Shown piece after piece: positions 9,914-17,132 of a stretch of DNA of 64,000 nt. Within the stretch, counting starts at the first letter, position 1; each line of letters starts with the position of its first letter. The notes beneath the pieces were generated by a model. That model made no database searches. It had not been told where the DNA came from and saw nothing but the letters and a program-made list of their open reading frames with translations. The DNA is from Clostridia bacterium (GTDB lineage Bacteria; Acidobacteriota; Terriglobia; Terriglobales; Acidobacteriaceae), in assembly GCA_035561135.1 (NCBI GenBank), contig DATMYA010000051.1, forward strand, positions 98,476-162,475, given 5' to 3'. The position numbers and the translations under genes were made by a program.

Positions 9914-10483
9914 ATGAAGACGTTACTGGTTGCTGTTCTGTTTGCGGCCCTTTCAACGCCGGTATCCGCCGGAGACGGGCAAGCGCAACATCCTCAAAAA
10001 CCCGCGAGCCCATCCAACAGCTTCATGCGTAATCAGCTTGGCCAGTCCATAAAAGACAGTAAGCGCGTCCTCAAGGGCGGAAATTTTTTCGCCATCGTCA
10101 TGTGCGATGGAAGGGGAAACGGCCCCGGAGTTGTTGTGTGCATCAATTCGTCTTCGGGCGGTGAACTGCCTAAAACCATGCTCTGGCATGTAGACAACAA
10201 GCTCGCGAAGATCACTTACATTTTTTTTGAGGACGACTACGCCGGAATGGTACGCGCTCTCACTGCAAAATATGGAGCATCTTCGGACGCCACTACTCAA
10301 GAAGTTCAGAACAGAATGGGAGCAAAATTCGTTGGAACGAACCACACCTGGAAAAGTGGCGACACGGAGATATTGAGCTTCCAATACTTCGGCACAGTGG
10401 ACCAGTCGGTTGTCATACTGAAAGACCATGCTCTGAACGAGGAGTTGGACAAACGTATGCCAAGTTCAGACCCTAAGATTTAG
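9914..10483 (+). CDS. Secreted moron-type protein on the opposite strand
   Basis: A 189-aa protein starting MKTLLVAVLFAALSTPVSA, a clear Sec signal peptide, so the product is exported. The start is chosen at 9914 because GGGAG lies upstream and the signal peptide begins there. It is the only + strand gene inside the virion operon, lying antisense between tape measure and tail chaperones; its stop overlaps that of the chaperone fusion by a few bases. Single genes of opposite polarity inserted in late operons are classic morons, often expressed in the lysogen. The mature domain is not recognised. Confidence 0.85.
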   Translation: MKTLLVAVLFAALSTPVSAGDGQAQHPQKPASPSNSFMRNQLGQSIKDSKRVLKGGNFFAIVMCDGRGNGPGVVVCINSSSGGELPKTMLWHVDNKLAKITYIFFEDDYAGMVRALTAKYGASSDATTQEVQNRMGAKFVGTNHTWKSGDTEILSFQYFGTVDQSVVILKDHALNEELDKRMPSSDPKI

Positions 10484-11099
10484 TTCACCTCTTCCGGGGT
10501 GTAGCCCATTTTTGCGAAGAGCTGGGAATCCGACACTTTACGAGGGCGATCGCCGCGCGCCTCAGCCATGCGTTCGAAGCGCCGCTTACGCTTAAGAAAC
10601 ATCAGCGTAAGGATTTCCTCATTCCAGTTGTCGAATATGTATTCGGGAGTGACGTGCCACTCCCTCAGGGCAATCTCGAAAATCTCGCCTATTGTGTAAG
10701 GGTCGACGCTATCCCCATCACACGCGAGATCATCCCCAGCTCTTTCGTAAAAGGAAATGCGATGCTCATAATCTGGCCGAACGCCAGAGCAATTTGCTCG
10801 TCTGTCGCTTCTTTTTTGACGGTGTCGCTCGGAATGTCTGTGGCGTACGAGAGGACGAGGTCGAGCATCTTGCCGGGAAACTGCAGAAAGAAGAATGCCA
10901 GGCCTTGTGTGAATATGTCGTTCGAGCCGCAATCGCTCTTGTAGACGGAGACGATCGAAGAGACGGCCTTGACGGCTTCCGCGCGCCATTCTTCTGCTTT
11001 CGTAAATCCGAGCACCTTCACCTCGTAATCGGTGTCACCGAGTCGCAAGGTCAACGGCGCATGAGCCAGTATTTGAGCTTCGGTTCGTTCGTTTGCCAT
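10480..11099 (-). CDS. Tail assembly chaperone G-T fusion by -1 frameshift
   Basis: The 136-aa chaperone frame (stop at 10689) overlaps a second frame, offset by -1, that stays open from at least 10989 to 10480. The unique part reads YTIGEIFEIALREWHVTPEY then EEILTLMFLKRKRRFERM, like the T domain of lambda-type gpG-T. A -1 slip anywhere in the overlap gives a 206-aa fusion. Candidate slip sites on the minus strand are an A6 run (10817-10812) and two GGGG runs (10737-10734 and 10716-10713). None is a textbook X-XXY-YYZ heptamer in the correct phase, so the site is unresolved. Confidence 0.75.
10689..11099 (-). CDS. Tail assembly chaperone (G-like)
   Basis: A 136-aa protein starting MANERTEAQILAH, encoded between the tail tube gene and tape measure, the fixed location of siphophage tail assembly chaperones. 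The product coats the tape measure during tail assembly and is absent from the virion in the lambda model. SD AGGAG precedes ATG 11099. A downstream overlapping frame provides the frameshifted extension. Function rests on synteny and the overlap architecture. Confidence 0.8.
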   Translation of the reverse strand: MANERTEAQILAHAPLTLRLGDTDYEVKVLGFTKAEEWRAEAVKAVSSIVSVYKSDCGSNDIFTQGLAFFFLQFPGKMLDLVLSYATDIPSDTVKKEATDEQIALAFGQIMSIAFPFTKELGMISRVMGIASTLTQ

Positions 11100-11107
11100 G
11101 GAGCTCC

Positions 11108-11138
11108 TGGAAAAGAAAGGGCCGCCCGCAGGCAGCCC
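11108..11138 (-). terminator. Terminator-like hairpin between tail tube and chaperone genes
   Basis: Minus-strand RNA can form an 8-bp stem (11138-11131 with 11126-11119, one G-U pair) with a 4-nt loop, followed by TTTCTTTTCC and then the AGGAG of the chaperone gene. The complementary strand would have a C-A mismatch instead, so the hairpin favours the minus transcript. Confidence 0.5.
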
Positions 11139-11175
11139 ATTTCTCTAAGTTGAAGTGATGATGATGAAGCGGCGA

Positions 11176-11772
11176 TTACGCCGTCTTCGGAGCCTTCTTT
11201 TGCACGATCTTGAACACGTTCTCTCCGGCGGGCTTGGTGGAGTCAGCCAGCAGCGAGAACTCGACGGGGATGATCTGCTTGCCGTTGCGCTTGAACGACA
11301 TCTGGAGATTGGCTTTCGCCTTTGCGCGGTAGCCGATGAAGACGCGCCAGAACCCCAGCTCGTTTTTGCCTTGGAAGCCGACCATGACTTCATCGAGAGT
11401 TCCGCCGCCTACTGAGAGCGTTTCCGTACCAACCTCAGTGGCGGACGCTGGCGAAGCGGTAAGCTTTGATGCGGAGATAGCGAGCTTCATGTTCGCGAAC
11501 GTGTTCTGCGCCAGCTTCACCGAGAGAGTCGACTTCTCCTTGTCGAGAATCTCGTCCACCGGGTTTGGTTCTTCGTCGACCGTGATCTCTACAATCGTCG
11601 GGGTATACGACATCTGTAGACCATCCTCTGTGTATCCTGGGTTTTCCCATGCCTCAGGCCACGTGACGGTGTCATCGGTGGTAGTGGGGAGTTCCGTCCC
11701 CTTCGGTGCAACGTAGAATTTCACCGGGCCAACGAGCACCTCGGCGACGGTGCCTGCATTCAGATTGTCCAT
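11176..11772 (-). CDS. Major tail (tube) protein
   Basis: A 198-aa protein starting MDNLNAGTVAEVLVGPVKFY. It has the size, all-beta composition and position (just before the chaperone pair and tape measure) of siphophage major tail proteins. Features such as GLQMSYTPTIVEITVDEEPN and a C-terminal FKIVQKKAPKT fit tube proteins. It polymerises into the tail tube around the tape measure. The preceding gene ends 13 nt upstream. Confidence 0.82.
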   Translation of the reverse strand: MDNLNAGTVAEVLVGPVKFYVAPKGTELPTTTDDTVTWPEAWENPGYTEDGLQMSYTPTIVEITVDEEPNPVDEILDKEKSTLSVKLAQNTFANMKLAISASKLTASPASATEVGTETLSVGGGTLDEVMVGFQGKNELGFWRVFIGYRAKAKANLQMSFKRNGKQIIPVEFSLLADSTKPAGENVFKIVQKKAPKTA

Positions 11773-11785
11773 TTCGTTTCCTTTG

Positions 11786-12196
11786 TTAATTGGCTCGCAT
11801 CATCAGCCGATAAAAGCTGAGGACCGTGGCCCATTTTGTTTCCGGGTCAATTGAGTCCTGACCTTGGACTTCCTCCAGGCAAGACAGCACATAGCCATTA
11901 GCGCCTAGATCTATTCCGCACGCCCCGTGCAACAGGTCGTAGATGGCGCGGTAGACCTCACGCGCGCGAACATGCTCGCCGGCCGGAGCCCACGTCTCGA
12001 TCTGCACGCTGGGATTGATAATTGGCATCTCGGCGTCAGAACGGCCACCTCGCGTGCTGACCGTTATGGCGAGGCCATCCCGCTCTGGGAGGTGGTCTTG
12101 TGGCAGCGTCGGCCAATACACACGGCCACCAACAAGTGCGACGATCGCTGGATCACTCAATAGCCAAGCGCGGAGTGCTGCATTCGAATCGATCAC
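11786..12196 (-). CDS. Tail terminator/completion protein (DUF3168-like)
   Basis: A 136-aa protein starting at GTG 12196 (MIDSNAALRAWLLSDPAIVA), coupled to the upstream gene by a GTGA overlap. Small proteins opening with a short helix LRAWLLSDPAIVALVGGRVY and positioned just before the tail tube gene are tail terminators or tail-completion proteins, which cap the tail tube and join it to the head. Assigned by pattern and synteny. Confidence 0.72.
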   Translation of the reverse strand: MIDSNAALRAWLLSDPAIVALVGGRVYWPTLPQDHLPERDGLAITVSTRGGRSDAEMPIINPSVQIETWAPAGEHVRAREVYRAIYDLLHGACGIDLGANGYVLSCLEEVQGQDSIDPETKWATVLSFYRLMMRAN

Positions 12197-12699
12197 AGGA
12201 GACCCCGTTTCCGCTGATTCTTCCTGAATCGCTTCAATTCTGACTTTTGCTTCGCTTCCTTGGCACCGACAATGCCGACTCCCTTGTCGCGCTTTGTCTT
12301 CAGCTTGTTTATTGCATTCGAGATCAGCTCGTCAGGAACGTCCTCGTACTTATTTGCAAACTTCTCCAGGCGCGCCCGAACCAGATCGCCGAGATTGGCG
12401 AGGCCCCTCTCGACCGCGGGCAGAATGTATGGGCGCGGGCCCATCTTCCTCGTTCCCTTCTCGATATAGCCGCCGTGCCCGGACTCCGTGAAAATGCGCG
12501 CGTGAACTCTTCCTGGATAACTGCGAACTCGTATCCCGATCGAATCGGCGTTCTCCCCGGTGTCCCTCGGCGATCCTTCGCGAGCTGCCGGCAGGATCTC
12601 GTCCTCGAAGCAGTCGCGCACTGCCGCCTTTGCGGCGTTCTGCACCTTGCGCAGAAAGTTTGGATCCAAGTTGATCTTGATTCTTGTCTTAGCGGCCAC
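12193..12699 (-). CDS. HK97 gp10-like neck protein
   Basis: A 168-aa protein beginning at GTG 12699 (MAAKTRIKINLDPNFLRKV). The segment AAREGSPRDTGENADSIG followed by YIEKGTRKMGPRPYILPA is the hallmark of the HK97_gp10_like family of head-tail joining proteins. The C-terminus is strongly basic, ending in RFRKNQRKRGLL, an unusually charged tail for the family. Overlaps the tail terminator gene by 4 nt. Confidence 0.85.
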   Translation of the reverse strand: MAAKTRIKINLDPNFLRKVQNAAKAAVRDCFEDEILPAAREGSPRDTGENADSIGIRVRSYPGRVHARIFTESGHGGYIEKGTRKMGPRPYILPAVERGLANLGDLVRARLEKFANKYEDVPDELISNAINKLKTKRDKGVGIVGAKEAKQKSELKRFRKNQRKRGLL

Positions 12700-12701
12700 A
12701 G

Positions 12702-12872
12702 CTAGTCGCCCCTCTTACACTCATGCAGTTCAACAAAGGACCTGGGCATCACTTTTTCGCATTTCGTGCACGCGACCCATTCTTCCTTTCGGGGCTTCAC
12801 TACAGACACCTTGCCGCGAACCATCCCGCCGTGAGCGAACAGCATGCCGTAAGCCTCAAGAGGCTGTCTCAT
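12702..12872 (-). CDS. 56-aa putative zinc-finger protein in the neck operon
   Basis: A short frame starts at ATG 12872 and overlaps the stop of the head-closure gene (ATGA, 12869-12872); it ends at TAG 12702, two bases before the GTG of the gp10-like gene. The product, beginning MRQPLEAYGMLFAHGGMV, has CTKC followed by H-x-C near its end (VELHECKRGD), a possible zinc site. The tight coupling on both sides argues that it is real. Function unknown. Confidence 0.7.
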   Translation of the reverse strand: MRQPLEAYGMLFAHGGMVRGKVSVVKPRKEEWVACTKCEKVMPRSFVELHECKRGD

Positions 12873-13204
12873 CCGACAATCTCCATCGTTAGCAGTTGCA
12901 GCTCACGGTTGCGTCCATCCGGATTGGTTACGGAACGCACGTCGAAGATGCGCTCGCCGGAGACGACGCGCATGTCGGGCTTGATTTGCGATCGCCAACC
13001 TTCGAAGCCGCGCAAGAAGATGGCACCGGTCACTTCGGCATGAATCTCCTGGGCAGATACGAGTTCTCGGCCGGCCAGGTCGCGGACCTCCGCGGGAAGG
13101 TCGATAAACACGTCTTCCCAGGGACCGGTGCGCTGCCCGGCGGAATCCTTCGTCAGCGGACGCCGCTGGATGGTGATCCGGTGTCTCAGCTTGCCTGCTT
13201 GCAT
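12869..13204 (-). CDS. Head closure / head-tail adaptor protein
   Basis: A 111-aa protein starting MQAGKLRHRITIQRRPLTKD, the typical opening of Phage_H_T_join (PF05521, SPP1 gp16-like) head-closure proteins, with the later IFDVRSVTNPDGRNRELQL. It forms the ring that closes the connector after DNA packaging. The gene overlaps the glycosyltransferase gene upstream by 19 nt. Confidence 0.88.
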   Translation of the reverse strand: MQAGKLRHRITIQRRPLTKDSAGQRTGPWEDVFIDLPAEVRDLAGRELVSAQEIHAEVTGAIFLRGFEGWRSQIKPDMRVVSGERIFDVRSVTNPDGRNRELQLLTMEIVG

Positions 13205-13860
13205 GCAACTCCCTCAAAGTAGCCATTAGGAATGCGCGCCTTCGGGACCGAGGGCCACTGGTACGGAGATCTCGCCGAAGTGTTCCCATGGTGGATGGTC
13301 GCGATGACCACGGGGCGAACCTCGCTGTCCTCACGTACATCCAGTTTTCCAAGGCGCGCGGCGCGGCCTACAAAGTTCGAATCCTCTCCACACTCAACGC
13401 CGAGAAATCGGTTTTGTTCCCAAAAGTCTTTGCGGTACATCAGCGTCGATCCGCAGGCGTAATCCTTGCCTCCGGCATAGATTGAGGCGTCGTTCGTCCG
13501 GACGTCCCAGAACAGCAGGGAGCCGTCTCCGGACAGCGGCTTCTTCGTCCCCAACAGCCGATCGGCCTGGACAACCAGGCGGTCCGGAGTGCTCCAGTCG
13601 TCATCGTCCCAGTGCGCGATGACGTCGCCGGCCGAGTGCTCGCACGCGATATTGCGTTTCCGCCCGACGTTCATGCGCGGCGGGTACCGCAGATAGACGA
13701 TGCCGGGGACGTGCTGGACTAGATCCCACATAGGCGCGGCGCCGTCGTCTACGACGACCAGTTCCTTTTCCTGCCAGGTCTGGGCCAGATAGCACGCAAC
13801 GGCGCGAGGAATGAACTGCCTCCGTCTGTCGGTGGTCGGCATGATGCAGGAGATGAACAT
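13186..13860 (-). CDS. Family 2 glycosyltransferase inside the virion operon
   Basis: A 224-aa GT-A fold glycosyltransferase. It opens MFISCIMPTTDRRRQFIPRA, with ELVVVDDG at about 33-40 (nucleotide-sugar site) and AHWDDDDWS at about 82-90 (DxD metal motif region). A C-terminal half with YRKDFWEQNRF and GVECGEDSNF fits GT2 acceptor domains. It is soluble, with no membrane segment. It overlaps genes on both sides, so it is co-expressed with virion proteins. Possible targets are the capsid, a tail protein or the host envelope; the sequence does not decide. Confidence 0.85.
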   Translation of the reverse strand: MFISCIMPTTDRRRQFIPRAVACYLAQTWQEKELVVVDDGAAPMWDLVQHVPGIVYLRYPPRMNVGRKRNIACEHSAGDVIAHWDDDDWSTPDRLVVQADRLLGTKKPLSGDGSLLFWDVRTNDASIYAGGKDYACGSTLMYRKDFWEQNRFLGVECGEDSNFVGRAARLGKLDVREDSEVRPVVIATIHHGNTSARSPYQWPSVPKARIPNGYFEGVACKQAS

Positions 13861-13988
13861 CAGGCAACCCTAACCGCACGACGAAAAAGCCACTTGACGT
13901 CGCGATTGAAGCAGATTTTCAGAAACGCCCACACGTATACCCATGGACGAGACACGTTAACCGTAATGCTCACGACTTGTTGCGCCAT
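13860..13988 (-). CDS. 42-aa small protein between connector and glycosyltransferase
   Basis: A short frame from ATG 13988 to TGA 13860, beginning MAQQVVSITVNVSRPWVYVW. Its start overlaps the stop of the connector gene (TAATG) and its stop overlaps the ATG of the glycosyltransferase (TGATG). It combines a central aromatic/hydrophobic stretch with a basic C-terminus (FNRDVKWLFRRAVRVA). It could be a membrane-proximal partner of the glycosyltransferase, but this is speculation; the double coupling is the evidence for a gene. Confidence 0.65.
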   Translation of the reverse strand: MAQQVVSITVNVSRPWVYVWAFLKICFNRDVKWLFRRAVRVA

Positions 13989-14611
13989 TACCGGAACTCC
14001 TCAAAAGCGTATGGCTTGCACAGCCACTTCACCGACATTGGCAACTCGAAAGGCTGAGCCTGCGTTCCGCTCCCGACCGGCTCGCGGTTCTCATACAGGT
14101 GCGACAGGACCATCAACATGGCCTGCTTCAATGGCTGCTCGAGCACGGCGATTCCACAGGTAAAACGAATCCGTATGGGGTACCCGGGCTCCAGCTCGTC
14201 GGCCGGCCAGGACTCAGTCCCTCGCAGCCACAACTCGCCGGGATCTCCCGAGGCGTCAACCTTGAAGACCGACGAATTGATCGCCGGCGAGGCGATCGTG
14301 TCGTACAGCGTCTTCTTCTCGCCGCCAAAGAGTTCGTACTTGATGCTTAGGACATTGATCAGCGGTGGACGCGGGAACCGCAGCATCGTCGGCCAGTAGC
14401 GGAGCCCCAGCTCGTACGTCTGCGTACCGATCGGGCGATTGATCTCATTCTCAATCGCTACACGCGCAGCGGTGATCAGCGCGGTGACGTATTCGTCTTC
14501 TTCGGCGTTGGACGGTGACTGGACGGGAAGGCGTAGATGAGTCTGGGCCTCGAACAGTGTTATCGGCTCGTCTTCCGCGTCCGCGATTTTCACCAACGAG
14601 TAGTTGTCCAC
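13988..14611 (-). CDS. Head-tail connector protein (gp6-like)
   Basis: A 207-aa protein starting at GTG 14611. The N-terminal pattern EPITLFEAQTHLRLP, then EDEYVTALITAARVAIENEI and a C-terminal QAMLMVLSHLYENREPVG, is characteristic of HK97 gp6-like / phage_gp6 connector proteins that bind below the portal. Position between capsid and head-closure genes agrees. Confidence 0.88.
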   Translation of the reverse strand: MDNYSLVKIADAEDEPITLFEAQTHLRLPVQSPSNAEEDEYVTALITAARVAIENEINRPIGTQTYELGLRYWPTMLRFPRPPLINVLSIKYELFGGEKKTLYDTIASPAINSSVFKVDASGDPGELWLRGTESWPADELEPGYPIRIRFTCGIAVLEQPLKQAMLMVLSHLYENREPVGSGTQAQPFELPMSVKWLCKPYAFEEFR

Positions 14612-14644
14612 CGGTCGCTTCCTTTGCTGTTCGTTGTAGGTCGT

Positions 14645-14959
14645 CTACTTCTGCTCGAGCGCGGCGATCAACTCAGCTTTCGTCTTGTTGCTGTCGAGCT
14701 CGACGCCGAGCGTCTTTGCGTGCTCGACAATCTGCGCTTTCGTCATCGACGCCAGCGTTTTGTTCTCGGTGGATCCAGCTTCGGGCTGGCTAGCGCGAAC
14801 AAGCATCTTGTTGTCTTTCGGGACGGCAGCCTTCACGCTCTCAGCGTCTCCGGTTGCGATCAGTTTCTGAGCTAACGACTCCGGCAGGTTGTACGCGCGA
14901 TCGGCCTTTAGGCTGTCGATCGAGCGCAACATCCGGACGCGAACACGTTGGTCTGACAT
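14645..14959 (-). CDS. Small head-region protein with C-terminal HeH/LEM-like domain
   Basis: A 104-aa protein; ATG 14959 (MSDQRVRVRMLRSIDSL) is chosen because GGAG lies just upstream. The N-terminal half has a short beta domain (RAYNLPESLAQKLIATGDAE). The C-terminal SMTKAQIVEHAKTLGVELDS followed by KTKAELIAALE resembles HeH/LEM or Rho-N type helix-extension-helix domains often found in small phage head proteins. It lies between capsid and connector. Function unknown; perhaps capsid decoration or nucleic-acid contact. Confidence 0.72.
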   Translation of the reverse strand: MSDQRVRVRMLRSIDSLKADRAYNLPESLAQKLIATGDAESVKAAVPKDNKMLVRASQPEAGSTENKTLASMTKAQIVEHAKTLGVELDSNKTKAELIAALEQK

Positions 14960-14968
14960 GTTGTCTCC

Positions 14969-14997
14969 AAAAAATCGGGGCTGGTTTCCCAGCCCCG
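14969..14997 (-). terminator. Strong hairpin after the capsid gene, abutting next RBS
   Basis: On the minus strand CGGGGCTGG and CCAGCCCCG form a perfect 9-bp stem with a GAAA loop (14997-14976), followed by ATTTTTT (14975-14969) and then GGAGACAAC-ATG of the next gene. It is a standard intrinsic terminator placed between the capsid gene and the rest of the operon. Confidence 0.8.
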
Positions 14998-15020
14998 GCA
15001 GTGAGTCCCAGGAGGATGTT

Positions 15021-16433
15021 CTAGAACGACCCGTACACCAGAGCGTCGGGGCGATAGACGACCAGGGCAAGGCGCTCTTCGCAAAGGATGGCAACCATGT
15101 TTTTGATAAAGAAGTCGCTATGCTCGCGCGAAATTTCGATGCTTGCCTGTTGACGGTCGTACAGGTCGCACGCCATCTGGGTATCTCCGGCGAGGAACTT
15201 TCCGTTAACCATCGAAGGCGTCGGAATCACGTTGCGGCCCCAGATGATCGGAGTCGTAACCGCGTGCGGGTTGCCGAAGATGTACTGGCCGGAGCTCGCG
15301 GTACCGGTCGTCTTGAGCAGTTCGATGTCGTGCCACTGAGTCGGGTTGAGTACAACGACATTGGTAAAGCCGTTCGCCAACTCAATCTGCAGCAGGACGT
15401 GACGGAGTTTGTCGATGATGGTGTCCCCACTTACGGTGAGGTCGGTGTCGTAGTCGGTCGCCTGCGTGACGAGGCCGTTCAGGTCGCCGCTCGTTCCGGT
15501 ACCGTTCAGCAACTGGTCTTCGACCTTCAGCGCCTGCATGTAGCGCATGCGGCCGTCGATGTATCCGCCGAGCGACGGAGCATCGTCGAGCACCTGGCGC
15601 GACGCCGGGATCCAGTGCGCGACGGTCTGCACGGGTTCGTTCGTAAGTGCAAAGGACAGCGCCGATTCGGCCTTCGACACGTTCTCATAGACCTGGGGCG
15701 AGCTGCCTTTGCCCTGAGGAGCCGCGGCGTTGGTCGAGGAGTTTTCCCTTACGAACTCAATCGAGTTCGAGGTAGCAGGAACCGTGTTCAGCAGGTCGCG
15801 AAGGAAGAGCCGCTGAACCATCGGCGCAACGATTCCGGGCACGCGCTGTGCCGGAACCAGCGGCTGATTCTGACCGGTGGCGTTTACGATCGCAGTCTTG
15901 CGGTTGAAGCCGCCAACGACCATGATGCGACCCGAAGACTTGGAGCCTTTCGAAGCGAAATCCTTGAACTCGGCCGACTCGATGACCTGAGCGCCGAGCG
16001 TCTTCGATTCAGGACCATCACCGAGCGACGTCGACTTGGAGAGCTTGTCCTCGATGCCCTTGATGCGATCGCGCGTCTCGGCGATCTCAGTCAACGTCTT
16101 GTCGAGCTTGGTCTTGGTCTCTTCGGCCATCGTCCCATTGGCTTTGATTTGCTTTTGAGCGTCCTCGGTGAAGGTACCGAGCTGCTCGCGCAGGCCCTTC
16201 AGCTCCTTGTCCAGGAATTCCTTGGTTTCGACAGGCAGCATAATGGGAGCGGTGCTCGCCATCAGAATGCCGGCAGTGTTGTGCTCGCCCGCGGCGAAGG
16301 CGTACACGCCGAATGCAACGAGCATGACGGCCAGGACCGGGAACGTACGGGTGAGAAGGTTCAACCCGAGGAAGGACAGGATCCTCGAGCCACGGAACTC
16401 CTGTTGGAAGCGAGCGATGTGTTTACGTTTCAT
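15021..16433 (-). CDS. HK97-family major capsid protein with N-terminal hydrophobic segment
   Basis: A 470-aa precursor. Residues about 68-140 are a charged coiled-coil delta (scaffold) domain (LDKELKGLREQLGTF). The rest is the HK97 fold, with YIDGRMRYMQALKVEDQLLN, NPTQWHDIELLKTT and a C-terminal FFIKNMVAILCEERLALVVY. Upstream of delta, residues 31-48 (FPVLAVMLVAFGVYAFAA) form a strong hydrophobic segment. Start 16433 has GGAG 8 nt upstream; the internal ATG at 16262 (MASTAPIML) has no clear SD. The protease gene ends 3 nt upstream. Confidence 0.92.
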   Translation of the reverse strand: MKRKHIARFQQEFRGSRILSFLGLNLLTRTFPVLAVMLVAFGVYAFAAGEHNTAGILMASTAPIMLPVETKEFLDKELKGLREQLGTFTEDAQKQIKANGTMAEETKTKLDKTLTEIAETRDRIKGIEDKLSKSTSLGDGPESKTLGAQVIESAEFKDFASKGSKSSGRIMVVGGFNRKTAIVNATGQNQPLVPAQRVPGIVAPMVQRLFLRDLLNTVPATSNSIEFVRENSSTNAAAPQGKGSSPQVYENVSKAESALSFALTNEPVQTVAHWIPASRQVLDDAPSLGGYIDGRMRYMQALKVEDQLLNGTGTSGDLNGLVTQATDYDTDLTVSGDTIIDKLRHVLLQIELANGFTNVVVLNPTQWHDIELLKTTGTASSGQYIFGNPHAVTTPIIWGRNVIPTPSMVNGKFLAGDTQMACDLYDRQQASIEISREHSDFFIKNMVAILCEERLALVVYRPDALVYGSF

Positions 16434-16436
16434 TGC

Positions 16437-17132
16437 TTATGCTCCGTGAAACTTCAAGTTTTTGAACTGATCGAACAGCGAGTGGAGTTCCGAGTCGCTG
16501 CAGTTGTGCTTGGCGAGTGATTTTCCGGCGGAGTCGGTGTCGGAGTCCGCGGTCATCAGTGCCGAGATTTCATCCATGGCGCGCTTCAGGGCGTCGCGAG
16601 TGGCGACGTTCATTCGCCGGCCAGACTTCACTTCGTCCATCTCCTGCTTCAGAAACGCGGCGAGCTCGTCGATCGAGCCCTTCACGCCGGTGACCTGCGC
16701 CTTCGGATTCATCGGGAAGGTGACAAGCGACACTTCCCAGAGCTTCAATTCCTTGAGCTTGCGGATATCATTGGCCTTGTCGTATTCGCTGACGATCGTG
16801 TCGTAGCCGATCGACAATCCCTTGAGCACCTTGGCCTTCATCAGGCCGTGCGCCTTTTTCGCGACGTCAGACTCCATGACCAGGTCGCCGTGAATCAGCA
16901 GGCCTTCCTTGGAGTCTTCGAGCCTTCCCATGCCGATCGGCTCATGCGAGTCGTGCTGCCAGAGGATGGGGACTTCGCCGCCGTTGTTCTTGATCGTCCG
17001 GGTGAACGCGCCCGACTCGATGACGTCGCCGCCCAGGTCTACGTTGCCGTACACAGCAGCGACGCCTTCGAAAGTACCTCTATCGTCTACGGCCTTCATG
17101 TAGAACTTGAAATCCTTAGTTGACCGGGACAT
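16437..17132 (-). CDS. HK97-type prohead protease
   Basis: A 231-aa protein of peptidase family S78. FEGVAAVYGNVDLGGDVIE opens the fold. His60 in PILWQHDSHEPIG and Ser107 in KVLKGLSIGY match the catalytic His and Ser. It cleaves the capsid delta domain during prohead maturation. The C-terminal part (about 160-231) is charged and likely targets it into the procapsid. Overlaps the portal gene by 17 nt. Confidence 0.93.
   Translation of the reverse strand: MSRSTKDFKFYMKAVDDRGTFEGVAAVYGNVDLGGDVIESGAFTRTIKNNGGEVPILWQHDSHEPIGMGRLEDSKEGLLIHGDLVMESDVAKKAHGLMKAKVLKGLSIGYDTIVSEYDKANDIRKLKELKLWEVSLVTFPMNPKAQVTGVKGSIDELAAFLKQEMDEVKSGRRMNVATRDALKRAMDEISALMTADSDTDSAGKSLAKHNCSDSELHSLFDQFKNLKFHGA

Noticed and set aside
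14889..16520. A 543-codon open frame on the + strand opposite the capsid gene
   Set aside because: It is the antisense of a strongly coding gene; its Arg/Leu/Val-rich product has no domain and no SD, and the capsid on the other strand is certain.
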